A stretch of DNA of 64,000 nucleotides from Agapanthus africanus (GCA_030015575.1 JASDDO010000018.1:229323138-229387137), one strand, 5' to 3'; shown: positions 34,824 to 48,620, counted from the stretch's first letter. The notes: generated by a model not told the origin, from the sequence alone. A program made the numbers and translations.

Positions 34824-37800
34824 TGTAACGTTTTGAAAATCGTTCAGGTGAAATTTCGATTAATCGGTAAAATAACGGGTGTTTTACGTAAAAATCAGCA
34901 TATAAATATCTTTTAATATAAAATTAAATATACATATTCTAGCTATGTAATTGCTAGTATTTGGTGTTTATTGAGCCACTTGTAAAATTTCTAATTTACT
35001 GAAAAAATTTCCGAAATTAATTATTTTAATATTATTTTAAGCCGTCACTAATACATTTAATTAGGGATAAACACAAATTGCAATGGTTTGATACAAATTT
35101 TGTGCATCATGACACATTAAACTAACATGTAAAATATTGTTTCTGAAATGAAATGAAATTGTCAAACGGTTTTAGAAAATATTGAAGAAAAAGGCTTAAA
35201 TGGTGAAATTGGTGTAAATAGAAATTGGGGTATAATATCTATCATTTTTCCGTCACCCAAACTCACCCCTCACACACTCTCTCTCGCCTCACAAAGTTCT
35301 GGCCGACCATAAGGGGGGCTGCCCTTTTGATTTTCCACTTCCAAAAGTCGATGAAAAGGAAAGAAAAGAAAATGAAAACAATAAAGAATTAAGGTATGGT
35401 TTTGTTGACTTTGGGGGGGATTCAACTTAACACGTCACCACACTCTCCCCTCACCTCCTTTGGCCGAGCCCTCTCCAAAAATTCAGCAGCAGCTCTCTCT
35501 CTAAATCCCCTCCTCTTCATGCTAAAAAACCTTCACAAAAATTCACAAAAACCTCATTTATTTTCTAATTAAACACTTACCCATGATTCATTAGCCAAAC
35601 TAGTATGGATCTTGGAGCAAGGAGGCATCTTTGGGAGGTTAGGTTGCATACTTGATTCATGTTTTGTTGAGCAAAATCCTAACACTAGTGTTTAATGGTT
35701 GGTTTAATGCTTTGGATCAACTTAATTAGGTGTTTAATTAGGTTTAATTGCTAGTTTGGAAAATTGAAAAGTTAGGGTTTGAATTCAAATATGGTTTTTG
35801 TCACTTATTTAAGTTTGCAAGGTGTAGTTTGGCATGTGAAGACATGGAAAAACTAATCTAGTTGCTAATTACAAATCGTTACTTGTAAAATGTCCAAATT
35901 AAGCTTTTTTATGCAAACTAGGGTTTCTATAAAATACATATATATGTGAGATTAAAATATGGTTAGGGTTTTTATCACATTATTAACATTATAAGTTATT
36001 GTTTAATACTTTAAACCATGCAAATCCAAGCTAAATTGTTGTTTGTGCATTTTTGCTATAAAATGGTTGAAATTGGATAAAATTGCAAACTAGGTTTTAA
36101 AATGTATATATTTTGTTGAAATAAATTAGTAGTGAATATTTGTGAGATCTAATTATGATATTAAGCGAGCATTTTGGCCATTAGAATCATTAAAATATTT
36201 AGATTTGGTTAAAACATCAAGTTTTGAACCGAAATGGGAATTTGTGCTAACTAGGTTTTTGGGAAATAAAACGATTTGATTAATTTTAATGTTTTGATGA
36301 TTTAAACCTTATTTCATATATAATTAGTGGTTTATGAAAACACGATTGGGGTGTTTGGGTTTTTGTCGATGGTTTGACGTTTGTACATCGACATCGATAG
36401 TTGGTTTGGCTATTTTTGCATGCGTAGGCGATAGGTTTTGACCTATGCGTGATATGCGTGCCGATTTGGTTTTCGTATGCCGTTTCGATTTCGAATTGGG
36501 TTTTTATGCGATACGATATGTTATGATACGTAGGTACCCTCATGAAGACTTCAAGATGACAAACAAGCTCGTGGTGACATCGATTTCGGCAAGCGAAGAC
36601 CAGGTGAGTAGATTATATCTACGGGGAAGTCGGGTGGATGGCGTATAGCACCCCCGCAGTTCGTAGTATAGTTATGATATATATATGTTTATATATGTGA
36701 TTAATGATACTCGGATGTTTATCAAGAGATGATTATTGTGTTCATGGTTTAGTTTAGGGTAAGTATAAGTAAATTGGCATAGCTTCTTAGGCGCGAAGCC
36801 TAGAATAGGTTCGCACCCACATGCACACACGCATTTGCATACATCTATTTTTACATGTGCGTATATGGGGATATGTATATATATATATACACATGGTTAT
36901 GGGACTATGTATATATATTTATACGTATACATATACACGGATTATGAGGATAGTACTTGGGATTGGAGATGAGTCGTTGAGATTGGGCTTGAGGCCGTGA
37001 GATCGGTGCTGTGACAGGGTTCATATTTGAGTTGCGACGTGATATGTTTAGTTGGTCCATTAGGCGTGTTGTTGTCATACATACGCATGCATACATAGAT
37101 GGTATCAGTATTGTACTAGACGTAGATCAGTACCCCGGATCTTGATTTTAATAAAGAGGATACCAGACGAATAATGTGATGAATGTGATATTTGACCCGT
37201 ACCCAGATTTGGGATGTCGTACGACGGATTTACCGTACGAGCTATACATTGATGATAGATCCGCACTCTTGATTCGAGGATGTCATATTATATAAGGGTA
37301 TCGTATGAGATACTATTGAGGCAGGATCACCAACTATTATATGTATATATATGTATCGACTCAGATATTAGGCGGTTTCCTTACCTTTCGATCAGCCTGT
37401 TTAGTTTGGCCCTGTATTGTACTTGTAAATGATAGATTAGATTCGACTCATACCTATTTCAAAAACTAACGAATCGTGCGTATTTAAAAGATGGGACAAG
37501 GGATACTACAGATATTTCAAAAGACGTACCTTTTCTTAAAAGCACCGTAGCCCTTATTTTCAAAACACCACGATTCGTACTATTTCAAACGGCAAAACAG
37601 TATAACACAGGTGTAGCGATGTATATTCCTTATTGTTACGTTATCATTCATGTTCCGCATATTATTATTCCAATTACTATTCATTGCCATTTATCATGTT
37701 GTTATCGTCTCATTGCATGTTTATTGTGTACTTAGTGATTATGAACCATGCTGTCAGGACACCAGCACCATTACCGATGATGCGATACACTTACTTGCCG

Positions 37801-39498
37801 GCTCACACACATCATCATCAGTAATTTCCATGTAACGTACACTTTAGAAAATACTATTTCATTGACATAGCTTGCTAACTGATAGTTGCTTCATGTTATA
37901 GCTTTCATATGCTAGTTTAATTATTGCATGATATCAGATGCATCCATATATTCATTGTTTATGCGGTATTATGGAGATTTCTGCCGGTTTTCATTGTTAT
38001 TGACGTGGTGACTTGATGATTTTGGATTCTTCTTGATATTTTCTGGATTTGGAAACCGCATGTGAAAGTTTTTTAAACTGATGAACCATTTTAAAGAGAA
38101 AAATGCGGTTTTCCTTGATATGTTGAGTATCGTCCACCATGATATTTTCTCGGTTCTGAGATGTTTTCGAGACCCGATTCGAGGAGTTGGATGAACCGTC
38201 TCGGGTACATGGTGGACCCGGTATGGTACCCCGGGGCAAGAAGCTCGAGTAGTAGACGATGAGCCTGGCAGGGTCGCCTACCGGTGATTTTACCTGGCGC
38301 GGCGGATATCCGGAGGATACCATTTTTGGTCGTGTGATTGATGATATGGGCCGATCCGGATTGATGGAGTCCGAGGTATGAGATATTAAGATTTGAAACA
38401 CTGAGATATATAGATTTGATGATACAGGCCAGTCCGGATAGCCGGAGCTGAGATATTGAGATATTGAGGTTTATATTTTGTGTCGATGCTTGACACGGAT
38501 TTGATGTTGATTTCATTAATGATATCTCAATTTATATACATACAGAAATCTCATTAAATAAAGAAAAACAATTCTTTGACTCATGATGTACTTTGTCCTT
38601 AATATATGCATCTTCACATCATTTTAGTGATATATTGCTACTTGACATTTGTATATCATATTAGCGACATGTTGTTACCTGAGGCACTGACACGAGTACT
38701 TGGTTTTACACTTTGTGATAGATGTTTACCCTTACCATTATATTATGCTTCAGGCCATATTGTTATTTTGAGGATATTACTGATCGTATGACCTAGGTTA
38801 GCGTCATGCATGCGATTTCTACTCGTAGATGTTTTCTACTCATGAGTTGGCGACTCACCCCCGTTGTGCCACGGTTCCTTGCAGGTTTTGTCGTATAGGT
38901 TTCGTTGCGGTTTTGCTGGCACACTATTCCTTCCGGGTGATTGCTTTGGTAGGTGGGTTCTTTGCATCAGGACCACCATTGTTTACTTATTATTTCAGTT
39001 GTATCTAGAAACTCCATCAACCAGATTGTATATTTGATAGAGATAGAAGACCAGACTTGTTATTATTTCGACCTTAGAGTCGCGCGTTGTATTATTATGG
39101 TTTCTTGCTGATTTTGGGTTTTTCTTTTGAGTTTAGATTCTCGACCTTCGGCGTTGTATATTATATTGCTTGCGTGGTTGTGACCGTCGATTGACGAAGA
39201 GCTAGCTCCCGCTTGGGGATGCCTTTTTATTTATTTCATATACTATTCATGTTGTATCCCATTTGGGGCCAGTATTTACAAAGGAGACTCTGCCGAAATT
39301 TTCAGAAAATACTTAAGATTTTAAAAATACATACTTCAGCCTATATTGTTAAAACTACTTGCTTTAAATTGGTTTTTCTTTCACTCTACTGCTTCTTTGG
39401 TTTTGATTTCTGGGTTTTAGCTTACTTAAATTACGTACGCTTTGAGACGTTTTGTAATTTAAGTGCCGGTCATATTTCGTACTTTTCGGGTCGTGACA
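34824..39498 (+). mobile_element. LARD plus array, LTR 3
   Basis: A 4,675-base LTR with ends TGTAACGTTTTG...GGTCGTGACA. It is followed by GAACC (39499-39503), the second copy of the array's target-site duplication. It keeps the exon-like block with both splice-like flanks (36534-36603) and the inverted repeat (37770-37825). Confidence 0.9.
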
Positions 39499-39503
39499 GA
39501 ACC

Positions 39504-40003
39504 ACATGTCCTAGTTATTCATCCATGGGTGACTAGCGATCTTCGATCATATCCCTAAGTACAAACTTGTGTTGCAATAGCTTCAAACATCTGGGACGAT
39601 ATCTCGTCAGTCGCAGCAACCACTAGCTCATTCGTCCGCATGCTAAACAATGCCTCAATCCGTAAGAATAAACGGTGCATTGACGGTCATCACATTCTAT
39701 CCGGCCTCTAGCAGTGGCCCAATCCTCTAGTGCTGATCTGCACGTTCGAGAAATCTTAGTAAAAACAATCCATTAAGACGCTCGTGTCGCGAAAAACACA
39801 ATAAAATGACATATCTATGCAATCATGTGTCACCGTAATTTCGCCCTGGTCAGTCCTAACCTAAGACGAGCTCATGCTGACCGCAACTCTAGCCGTAGCT
39901 CTCTCTGCCCATGCAACCGTGGTAACAAATCAATGAACGAATAGAATACTGTCCAAAGAAATGTATATCCTAAGGCATCTTAAGCGGAGTAGCGTATCGT
40001 AAG
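39504..40003 (-). mobile_element. LARD internal domain B, segment 3
   Basis: This continues the minus internal domain from 19603 towards its 5' end and matches plus-array positions of about 24850 back to 24340. It ends with GTAAG (39999-40003), the copia-2 target site. Confidence 0.85.
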
Positions 40004-42048
40004 TGTAGGATATATGTATGCCCCAGAGGCCATTATATGATAGCGGATGTATTTATACATGTATATATATATATCCAGTGTACATTCTTGCTCGACATGA
40101 TAGTATGCTATCTGGTTTTTCTTTATCTGACATGTTGATTTGATCATGCTTTTATTCATTCATACATGTTGATAAAGCCCTGAGGATATAGGCTTGACTA
40201 CTGTGATTATGATGGAGATCATACTAGTGGGACATCTGTAGTTTATAAGCATATCCTGGAATGTCCCTAGTCGTAGGTGTATCGAGACAGGGCATCGATA
40301 TACCAGAGTAGACTAGCGTATAAGATACTAGACCCATATGATGGGCGATGGATGTTCCCACATTCATCGATGCTTGACATCGAGATCGTATACGGGTGCT
40401 CAATGGTGACTGGGAACACTAGACGGACTCGCCGAGAACTCCTATATGGAATTATATCTATCGGCGGATAGCAGTTCTCAGGTGACACTGGTGCAGGTTA
40501 GTCTGTAGACCCAAGATCGTCATAGAGTCTTGTGTGTTCTCCCACTGTACTTTGATTACCACCCTACCACGACTCTACTAAGTCGTGCAAACAGGTGGCC
40601 GTTGGGTACAGTCCCGAGACACACGGAGGCGATGAGCGATAGGAGGGGTTTCGTCTCTCCCGGTATTGGGAGTTGATGCTGTGCTGTGCTCGACTGGCTA
40701 TATCAGTAAGTCCCTGGCCAGGGCTGTTGGGATTTGCTGATAAGTGTTATCAGTAGTTTCTCGATCTGTTATAGACCTTTCATCGGCACGACTTATTGGG
40801 TTATTGGAGTCGACGTTACCATCTCTAGACTCGATATGCAGCATATCTGACGAAGAGACCGGACTGTACGGTAGTGTTGCCGGTTGGCTCGACGGGAGTT
40901 GTAGCAGGTTCGCTTGTTTTCTTCTGATCGTTCAATACCCGGTGGCCGTTACGCTTAGCTGACCGCTTGCGGCTTGTAGGTATTTGATATGATCGTTACC
41001 TACTGCCGGCGTATTGACGAGTCTTAGAGTCCCACAATGAAGTTTCCTATCTCAGGCGAATAGATGTGGTGTGCATATGGGATATGCGCGGGGACCCAAT
41101 TAAATACGGATATGTGATACCGCATATTAATCGGGCATTTTCTATTAGTCAGGTCGTATGTGATATGACCGATTTGTAAAATCAAGTGTTGATTTAACAA
41201 ATGACTTTTAGATTAATTCTTTAATCAAACTCTTTTCTATTTTGTATGCATACATGTATGCACATGATGATGTGCATGGATACATACATGCATACATTGT
41301 ATCATGGTTGTTGATACAAGTTTGGTGGCAATGCAAGACTTACATTGTAGAATTATCTATTTATTTTTCATTTTGTAAAAAGGAAAGGATAATTCACAAG
41401 AGGTTAGAGTTTATCATCTTTGACCATGCATCAACCACTTATTAACCTTGAGTTAATTATCCTTTTACCTTTTAACTCACTTTGAAAAAGATCTAGATAA
41501 TTCTAACTATGGTTGAAATGAGAAGGGATTAAGATATATTATTCTCTTCTCACTTCAATTATTATTCACTCTCTCATTTTTCTTTTTCCTTATGTGAGAA
41601 AAAGCTTAGCCATCATCTTTTTCTTCCTCTCTTGATAATTTTCTTTGAGTGAGGTTGATAAAAGAAAGAGTTTTAATTATAGAAAAACAACCACATCATC
41701 ATACTACACACATCTAGCCGGTTTGTGTAGGGTGTTTGCTCTACTCCATGATACATCGAGTAAAGCAAGGAGCTTTGGGCAAAGGAGCTTCGGGTGGATC
41801 GTCGTGGACATTAGAAGACCTCAAGCGAACCTTTTTCCAACCTTCAAGTGGCCAAGGAGTCTAGCGTAGGGAGCTACAAAGGTTGTACTCTCAAAACCCT
41901 AGCCTTTGTTACTTGTGATGTTGTTCAAGTTATGAAACCATAATTTTCTAGTGATGATTCTTTGTATGTTCACTTAGCACCTTAAAAATTTAATTTTGAG
42001 ACATGTGATGCTTCCAAACCCTTCATTAGGTGCTAGGTAAACCTAACA
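40004..42048 (+). mobile_element. Copia-2 5' LTR
   Basis: A 2,045-base LTR that starts TGTAGGATATATGTATGCCC and ends CCTAACA. Confidence 0.95.
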
Positions 42049-42049
42049 T

Positions 42050-42062
42050 TGGTATCAGAGCC
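42050..42062 (+). other. Copia-2 primer-binding site
   Basis: TGGTATCAGAGCC, one base after the LTR. It matches the initiator tRNA-Met complement used by most plant copia elements. Confidence 0.95.
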
Positions 42063-44583
42063 GACCTAGAACTTTAGGCGATGCTTTAGCGAAGTTAAAA
42101 CTCCGATCGAACCAAAATACGGACTTTTAGAACCCTCTCTGGACATTTTTTCAAACCTGTGTTTTTCCAGAATTAAAAATATGTAAAAAATTTAGCAGGG
42201 AAATCTAAGCACCACTGTGAAAAACAAAGCAATGAACAACACTTGCCACCGCGGAACCGCGGCCATAGCTTGCTTGGGCCACGGCTCTACGGCCGTACAG
42301 AGGTATCATTGGCTCGTGTTTATACAGTAGTGTTCCTACCTGCTTGTATACTTTTTTGGGTATTTTTTATCTGGTTTCAGTGATATATGTTCTGGAGATT
42401 TTTTTAGATTCGGTAATTCGATCGGAATTTTAATTTCGTGTTTTTTTTTCCGGATAATTTCGAAAGTATTAAAAAGTTCGAACGGATATCATTAACTCAC
42501 TTTTTCCCGGAACAAAAATTTTCAAGTGTTGAATCTTTTATCGAGTTTAAATCTTTCGGAAATGCGTGCAAATTTTGTGGTGGACCCTCTAAAAGACAAC
42601 AAACTTTAACTCGATTATGTGACCGTCTTGAACTGCCTTTTGAACCTTAGGGTTTGAGGCAGTACGGCGTGCCACATGTGAGGCATTGGCTTGACCTTTC
42701 TACGGCTGGACCGCTACTACTGTGACACATTCCGGGTTTTTTGAACTCCGCTCATGTGTTGAGTTTTAGGAAATTTTAGGTATTTGATTATTCGATCGAA
42801 ATGTTTAATACTGTCTATTTATCTGGAATGTGATACAATATGTGGAATTCATATAGTTAGGCATGAAATGCGAGGTATGTGATATCTCGGATTTATGATG
42901 TCTAAAGAGAATGCGGATTCCAAATATTGTAGTTTTACACTTTCTTTTCTGTGACCGTAAGTGTAGTATGTCGTTTATCGTCGTTTTCGTTGCTATACAT
43001 CAACGACAATCGGGGTACGCATACTTACTTACGTTGATGATATATGATATTATGTGTTGCTGAGATATGATATGCAGGATTGTCACGATTGAATAGCCGG
43101 GGGGTTTTATGTGAGATGAGAGTTTTATTTTTCATTCATGTAATATTCAAATGTAATGTAATATTCTTTTATTTGGGACACTTCCGGGTTGAGGTTGATG
43201 TCACCAGTGTTGTATATTATTTAATTTTCCGCATTAGGATAGACCCAAGGAGGGGAGCACAAGTGACCGGGTTTTGGGGTTCAGTGGGAGGCCATCTCGA
43301 GGAGTCGAGACCGGGTCTCCTAAACTCCAGAATTGGTAGGGTCGCTTGCCGCTCTCGTAGGGGTCTAGGGGTGTGGGCTTGGCTATTCATCGCGACTGTG
43401 GAATCCGTATTTTCTATTGTTGGCTAAATACTAAATACGGACGTCCTAGTATATCCCACATTATATATATGTTTCTGCTGCCTGTGTTCTGTGATATCTG
43501 AGACGAATGATATATTATATATGAGATATATAGTAGACGTTGCTTATGTTTTACACCGCGCGAGTCCAGTCCCGGTATACCGTTAGTTAAGTAACCTAAC
43601 GGTGCATAACGGAACATTGCAGCGAATGCGGATGGCATAAGCGTACGTTGTATTTTCGTTTCTTTTCTGTGATTGGCTTAAGGACTTAAATGATGGGACT
43701 CCATTAATATGATTAATGTAAAGAAAATAAACCTAAAAAGATGTTGTAGAATCGGATTTGAAAACCACTCGGCTCTTTATGAAAAAGCTATATTTCAAAA
43801 CTGCGGAGCTCAAGCCACTCCTTTTGAAAACCATTTGATTCTACGACGATATCAAGTTCACAGCGTTAATGATTTTATAAAAAAACATCCGCAACCCTCC
43901 GTCATTTTAGAAAGTAGAGTACTTTGTATTCGTGCTACGTTTGTTGACCTTAGCCAAGGCGTAGTGTACGGTAGCTAAGTGATGTCTTCCTACAATGCAT
44001 ATGATGCAGATTAATTAGGACCGGCATATGACTTTGTTAACCTTAGCCAAGGGTCATGTGAACGGGTCTGATTAATCAAGAAATGACGGGTTGAACTTGA
44101 CTAGTACTTGTGATTTGTTGACCATAGCCAAGGTCATGAGTGGTAGGGGTAAAAATCACATCGGGAATTTCAAGTGTTGAGATTTGCAATGAGATTGCAT
44201 ACCTTCCATATGATGGTTGGATCCCGATCCCACTATGGGCAATAGTTGCTCCAAGGAGAGTTTTGCAGTTTACAATTAGCTAACTCATTAGGTGTCTAGA
44301 AAGGTGTTAACGGGGCTACACCTCTGGGAAAACGAGGTTTACTTTAATTAGGTCCGTGCGAAAGCACGGGGAACCTCCCTCAAGTACCGACACTGGCCTG
44401 GATGAACGGTTAGCGAAGTTGTAGACTGTAACTAATCCTGGCTAGTTTTCTTTTTAAGGTTTGAAAGAAAAACTTGATTAATGCAGTGGGAAACATCGAT
44501 TAGACAAGATAATAACCAATCTGATCTTTGCAAGAGCTTTCGCTTAGTGTATTCTTTTCTCTCTCTCTTAATGGCAGATACCA
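42063..44583 (+). other. Copia-2 leader (non-coding)
   Basis: Its contents in order are: the GC palindrome CCGCGGAACCGCGG (near 42247); the segment later found in LARDs (42514-42806); TGAATAGCC (43090-43098) with its complement GGCTATTCA (43381-43389); the ACCGTTAG...CTAACGGT hairpin (43579-43603); the stem GTTGTAGAATC / GATTCTACGAC (43743-43753 and 43837-43847); three TTGACC..AGCCAAGG motifs (43944, 44037, 44118); and a pyrimidine tract plus CAG just before gag. The donor that is GTGAGT in copia-1 and copia-4 reads ATGGGC here. A 115-codon frame at 43080 has no support. Confidence 0.75.
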
Positions 44584-47500
44584 ATGACTGGACTCAAGCT
44601 TCTACTAGATAAAAATAAACTGAATGGGACCAATTATAAAGACTGGCTAAGAAATCTGAAAATTGCCTTGACTTATGATAAAGTATCATATGTCCTCACG
44701 GCTTCAGCCCCGCCCGTCCCAGGTCCAAAATCCTCAGTTGCGGACATTGAAGTCCGCAAGACATGGGATGCTGACTGTGCCACGGCCAAATGCCTCGTGC
44801 TTGTATCGATGGACAACACACATCAAAAGCAGCATGAGAATATGGACATACAAACCATATTCCTCCATACAAAGGAGTTGTATGGGGAGCAATCCCGAGT
44901 ATTATGATACGAAGCATCAAAGAAATTGTTTCAAATGCGAATGGCCCCTGGCACACCGGTAAGAGACCATGTTCTGAAGATGATAGCTCTCATAAAAGAG
45001 CTTGAGGACCTTGGATGGACGATGGACAATGAATAATATACGGATATTATTCTGCAGTCCCTCCCCTCCACCTTTGCTCAATTCATAGTTAACTTCAACA
45101 TGCACAACATGGAAAGGGAACTACCTGAACTCCTTAATATGTTAAGGAGTGCAGAGAGCACACTGAAATCAGTGAAAACTCCCGTTATGACTGTTGGACA
45201 ATCTTCCTCTTCTCGCCCAAAGGCTAAGGCCAAGGGAAAGAAAAATAAGAAGCCCACCAATCCTAAGGGTGGAGTTAAAAAGGTTAAGGGGAAGGAAAAG
45301 TCCAAAGCAGGAGAATCGGGGAAAGGTGAATGTTTTCATTGCCACAAAACAGGACATTGGAAGCGCAACTCTACGGAGTACTTAAATATCAAGAAGAAGC
45401 ATGGGGATGCTTCCGCTTCAGGTGTGTTTGTGACAGAAAACTGTTTTTCAATAAACTCTGCTTCCTGGGTATTAGATACCGGTTCAGGTTCTCACATTTG
45501 CAGTTCTATGCAGGGGCTGAGAAATAGCAAGGTTTTGAAGACAGGTGACCATACTCTCCGCGTTGGAAATGGTTCCAATGTACATACAGTCGCAGAGGAA
45601 GAGTATCACTTGGGGTTGCCATCTGGGTGTATATTGGTTTTGAACCCATGTTATTTTGTACCAAGTATGCTTTGTAATATAATATCTGTTTCTTTGTTAG
45701 ACAATGAAGGATATAATTTTGTATTGCAGAACAATGTTATGAACATTCACCTGAATCAAATGTTGGTTGGGTATGGTACGCTTAATAACGGAATATACGT
45801 CCTAAATCAACACATAGTTTTCAGCATACAACACACTAATAAAAGAAAACTTTCAGAAATAAATGAAGCTTTTCTTTGGCACTGTAGACTTGGTCATATT
45901 AACGAAACAAGACTAAACAAGTTACACAAAGATGGATATTTAAACCCTTTTGAATATAAATCTTATGCGACTTGCCAGTCTTGTATCAAGGGTAAAATGA
46001 CCAAAACTCCGTTTACCGGACACGGAGAAAGAGCTACCGAGCTCCTGGGACTCATACATAGTGATGTATGTGGGCCAATGTCTACACAGGCTAGAGGCTG
46101 TTTTTCTTACTTCATTACTTTCACTGACGATTTCTCAAGATTCGGTCATGTATTTTTATTAAAGCACAAATCTGAAGCTTTCGAGAAATTCACTGAATAT
46201 AAACAAGAAGTAGAAAAACAAACCGGATTGAGTATCAAAATGCTTCGATCAGATCGAGGTAGGGAGTACCTCAGTACAGAATTTGCAAACTTCCTAAAAG
46301 AGAATGGGATTCTCTCTCAACTCACTCCTCCTTACACACCACAGGACAACGGTGTGTCTGAACGACGGAATAGGACCCTATTAGATATGGTTCGTTCCAT
46401 GATGAGTGATGCTGAGTTACCCATCTCATTTTGGGGGCATGCATTGGAGACTGCAGCGTTTCTACTGAACAAGGTTCCTACCAAAACCGTGTCTACCACA
46501 CCATATGAGATATGGCATGGGAAAAGACCATCTCTTAAGAGAATTAAGATTTGGGGTTGCCCGGCCTATGTTAAAAAGCAGAATCCGGACACACTCGAGA
46601 CACGGTCAGTCATTTGTAATTTTATGGGATATCCAAAGAACTCTTATGGTTATCTTTTCTACCACAAGGAGAAACAAAAGGTGATTGTTTCTCAGCATGC
46701 CACATTCTTGGAAAAAGATTTTTTCACAGATAAAGATGATGGCAATGTGGTGGATCTAGAAGAGGTTCTAGAGACACAAACTACAAATGACGACTTGGTT
46801 GAACCGGCTGTTGCAATAGAAACTGAGGAACCACAGCCACTCCGTAGGTCTGGTAGGACTTCTCGCCCACCGGAGAGGTACTACGGTTTCCTTATTGATG
46901 GTGACAGAGAAGACTGCATCCTGGAGGATGATGATCCTACCAGTTTTCAGCAAGCTATCATGAGTGGAGACTCTGTGAAGTGGCTGGATGCCATGAGATC
47001 CGAAATGGAGTCTATGTACACCAACAAAGTATAGACTTTAGACGTTGTACCCCCTGGGGTAAAACCTGTGGGGTGTAAATGGATCTTTAAAAGAAAGATT
47101 GGTTTAGATGGGCAGGTAGAGACCTATAAGGCAAGACTTGTAGCGAAAGGTTTTCGTCAAAGACCAGGTTTGGACTATGATGAGACTTTTTCGCCCGTAG
47201 CCATGCTTAAATCCATTCGGATCCTACTTGCTATTGCTGCTCACTACGACTATGAAATCTGGCAGATGAACGTTAAAACGGCATTTCTAAATGGGGATTT
47301 AGAAGAATGCGTTTATATGGATCAGCCAGAGGGCTTCATTGACAGTGGGAGCAGCGGGAAAGCATGTAGATTGCTTAAATCCATATATGGGTTAAAGCAG
47401 GCATCACGGAGTTGGAACATCTGTTTCGATGATGTTATCAAAGAGTTTGATTTTATCAAAAATCCAGATGAACCTTGTGTTTATAAGAAGGCTGTAGGAA

Positions 47501-48510
47501 GAGCTGTCACATTCCTCGTATTACACGTGGATGACATTCTTCTGATAGGAAATGATATTCCTATGCTACAGTCGGTCAAATCTTTCTTATCACTAAGGTT
47601 CTCCATGAAGGACCCGGGTGATGCCACATACATTCTGGGCATAAGGATCTATAGAGATAGATCCAAGAGGTTATTTGGATTGTCCCAAACCAGGTACATC
47701 AACACCATCCTAAAAAGGTTTAGTATGGAAGACTCCAAGCGGGGTGCCTTACCCGCTTGCCATGGGGTCACTCTCTCCAAGGATTCTTGCCCAAAGACCG
47801 ATGAAGAGAGAGCTCACATGAGCATTATACCCTATGCTTCGGCAGTAGGATCTATAATGTATGCGATGTTATGTACACGCCAAGATGTAGCTTATGCACT
47901 TAGTGTTGTAAGCAGGTATCAATCCAACCCAGGGGAGATTCACTGGATAGCTGTGAAGAACATTCTTAAGTACTTGCGAAGGACTAAAGAATTGTTTTTG
48001 GTGTATGGTAATGGAGATCTCCAAATGGAGGCCTTTACCGATTCGAGCTTCCAGAGCGATAAGGACGACAACAAATATATCTCAGGGTTTGTATTTACCC
48101 TCAATGGAGGGGCGGTAAGTTGGAAGAGTTCCAAACAGGACACCGTTACAGACTCTACGATGGAAGCTGAGTACATTGCTGTGAATGATGCCGCCAAGGA
48201 AGCCGTCTGGATGAGGAAGTTCGTCTCGGAGCTAGGAGTAGTTCCAACCATTATTGATCCAATACCATTGTATTGTGATAATAATGGGGCTATGGCGTTA
48301 GCCAAGGAGCCCAGGTCCCATCAGCGATCCAGACACATCCTGAGGCGCTTTCATTTGATCCGGGAGACTGTAGATCGCCGCGAGATCGAGATTAAGAGAG
48401 TAGACAAAAAGAATAACGCAGCGGATCCACTCACCAAGGCCCTCCCTCAGCCGCAGCATGAGCGACTTTTTGAGATGTTGGGTATGAGATACGCCAATAA
48501 TTGGCCTTAG
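44584..48510 (+). pseudogene. gag-pol: Copia-2 gag-pol polyprotein, one frame with three stops
   Basis: A single frame of 1,308 codons encodes gag, protease, integrase, reverse transcriptase and RNase H, the proteins that package, process, copy and insert the element. The start is ATG (MTGLKLLLDK), also seen in copia-4. Landmarks by codon: zinc knuckle CFHCHKTGHWKRNS near 250, whose last Cys is Ser; protease DTGSGSH near 300; GAG-pre-integrase HCRLGH and CQSC; integrase Asp 494, Asp 557 and Glu 593 (a true DD35E spacing); RT HVDD at 981-984 (usually YVDD); RNase H TDSSFQSD, AEYIAVND and YCDNNG. In-frame stops are TGA (44905-44907), TAA (45034-45036) and TAG (47032-47034). Each is explained by one C-to-T or G-to-A change, and there is no frameshift. 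Without suppression the product is inactive. Confidence 0.95.
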
Positions 48511-48511
48511 T

Positions 48512-48524
48512 GCAAGTGGGAGAT
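48512..48524 (+). other. Copia-2 polypurine tract
   Basis: GCAAGTGGGAGAT directly before the 3' LTR, two bases after the polyprotein stop. Confidence 0.95.
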
Positions 48525-48581
48525 TGTAGGATATATGTATGCCCTAGAGGCCATTATATGATAGTGGATGTATTTATACAA

Positions 48582-48620
<39 letters not shown>

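Larger units (their letters stand above)
19604..39498 (+). mobile_element. Tandem LARD array, plus strand: LTR-int-LTR-int-LTR
   Basis: Three LTRs (19604-24220, 27185-31882, 34824-39498) and two internal domains (24221-27184, 31883-34823) lie in one orientation with a repeat period of about 7.6 kb. A single GAACC duplication flanks the whole array, so it behaves as one insertion. The usual explanation is unequal recombination between the LTRs of one element. It lies inverted inside an older member of its own family. It has no gag or pol genes, so any movement required proteins from another element. Confidence 0.9.

Noticed and set aside
19604..39498. Tandem satellite DNA
   Set aside because: The 7.6 kb period is explained by LTR and internal units with PBS, polypurine tracts and one flanking TSD, so it is a multimeric retroelement rather than a satellite.
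43080..43427. 115-codon frame in the copia-2 leader
   Set aside because: It overlaps conserved structured leader sequence and is interrupted in copia-3 and copia-4.
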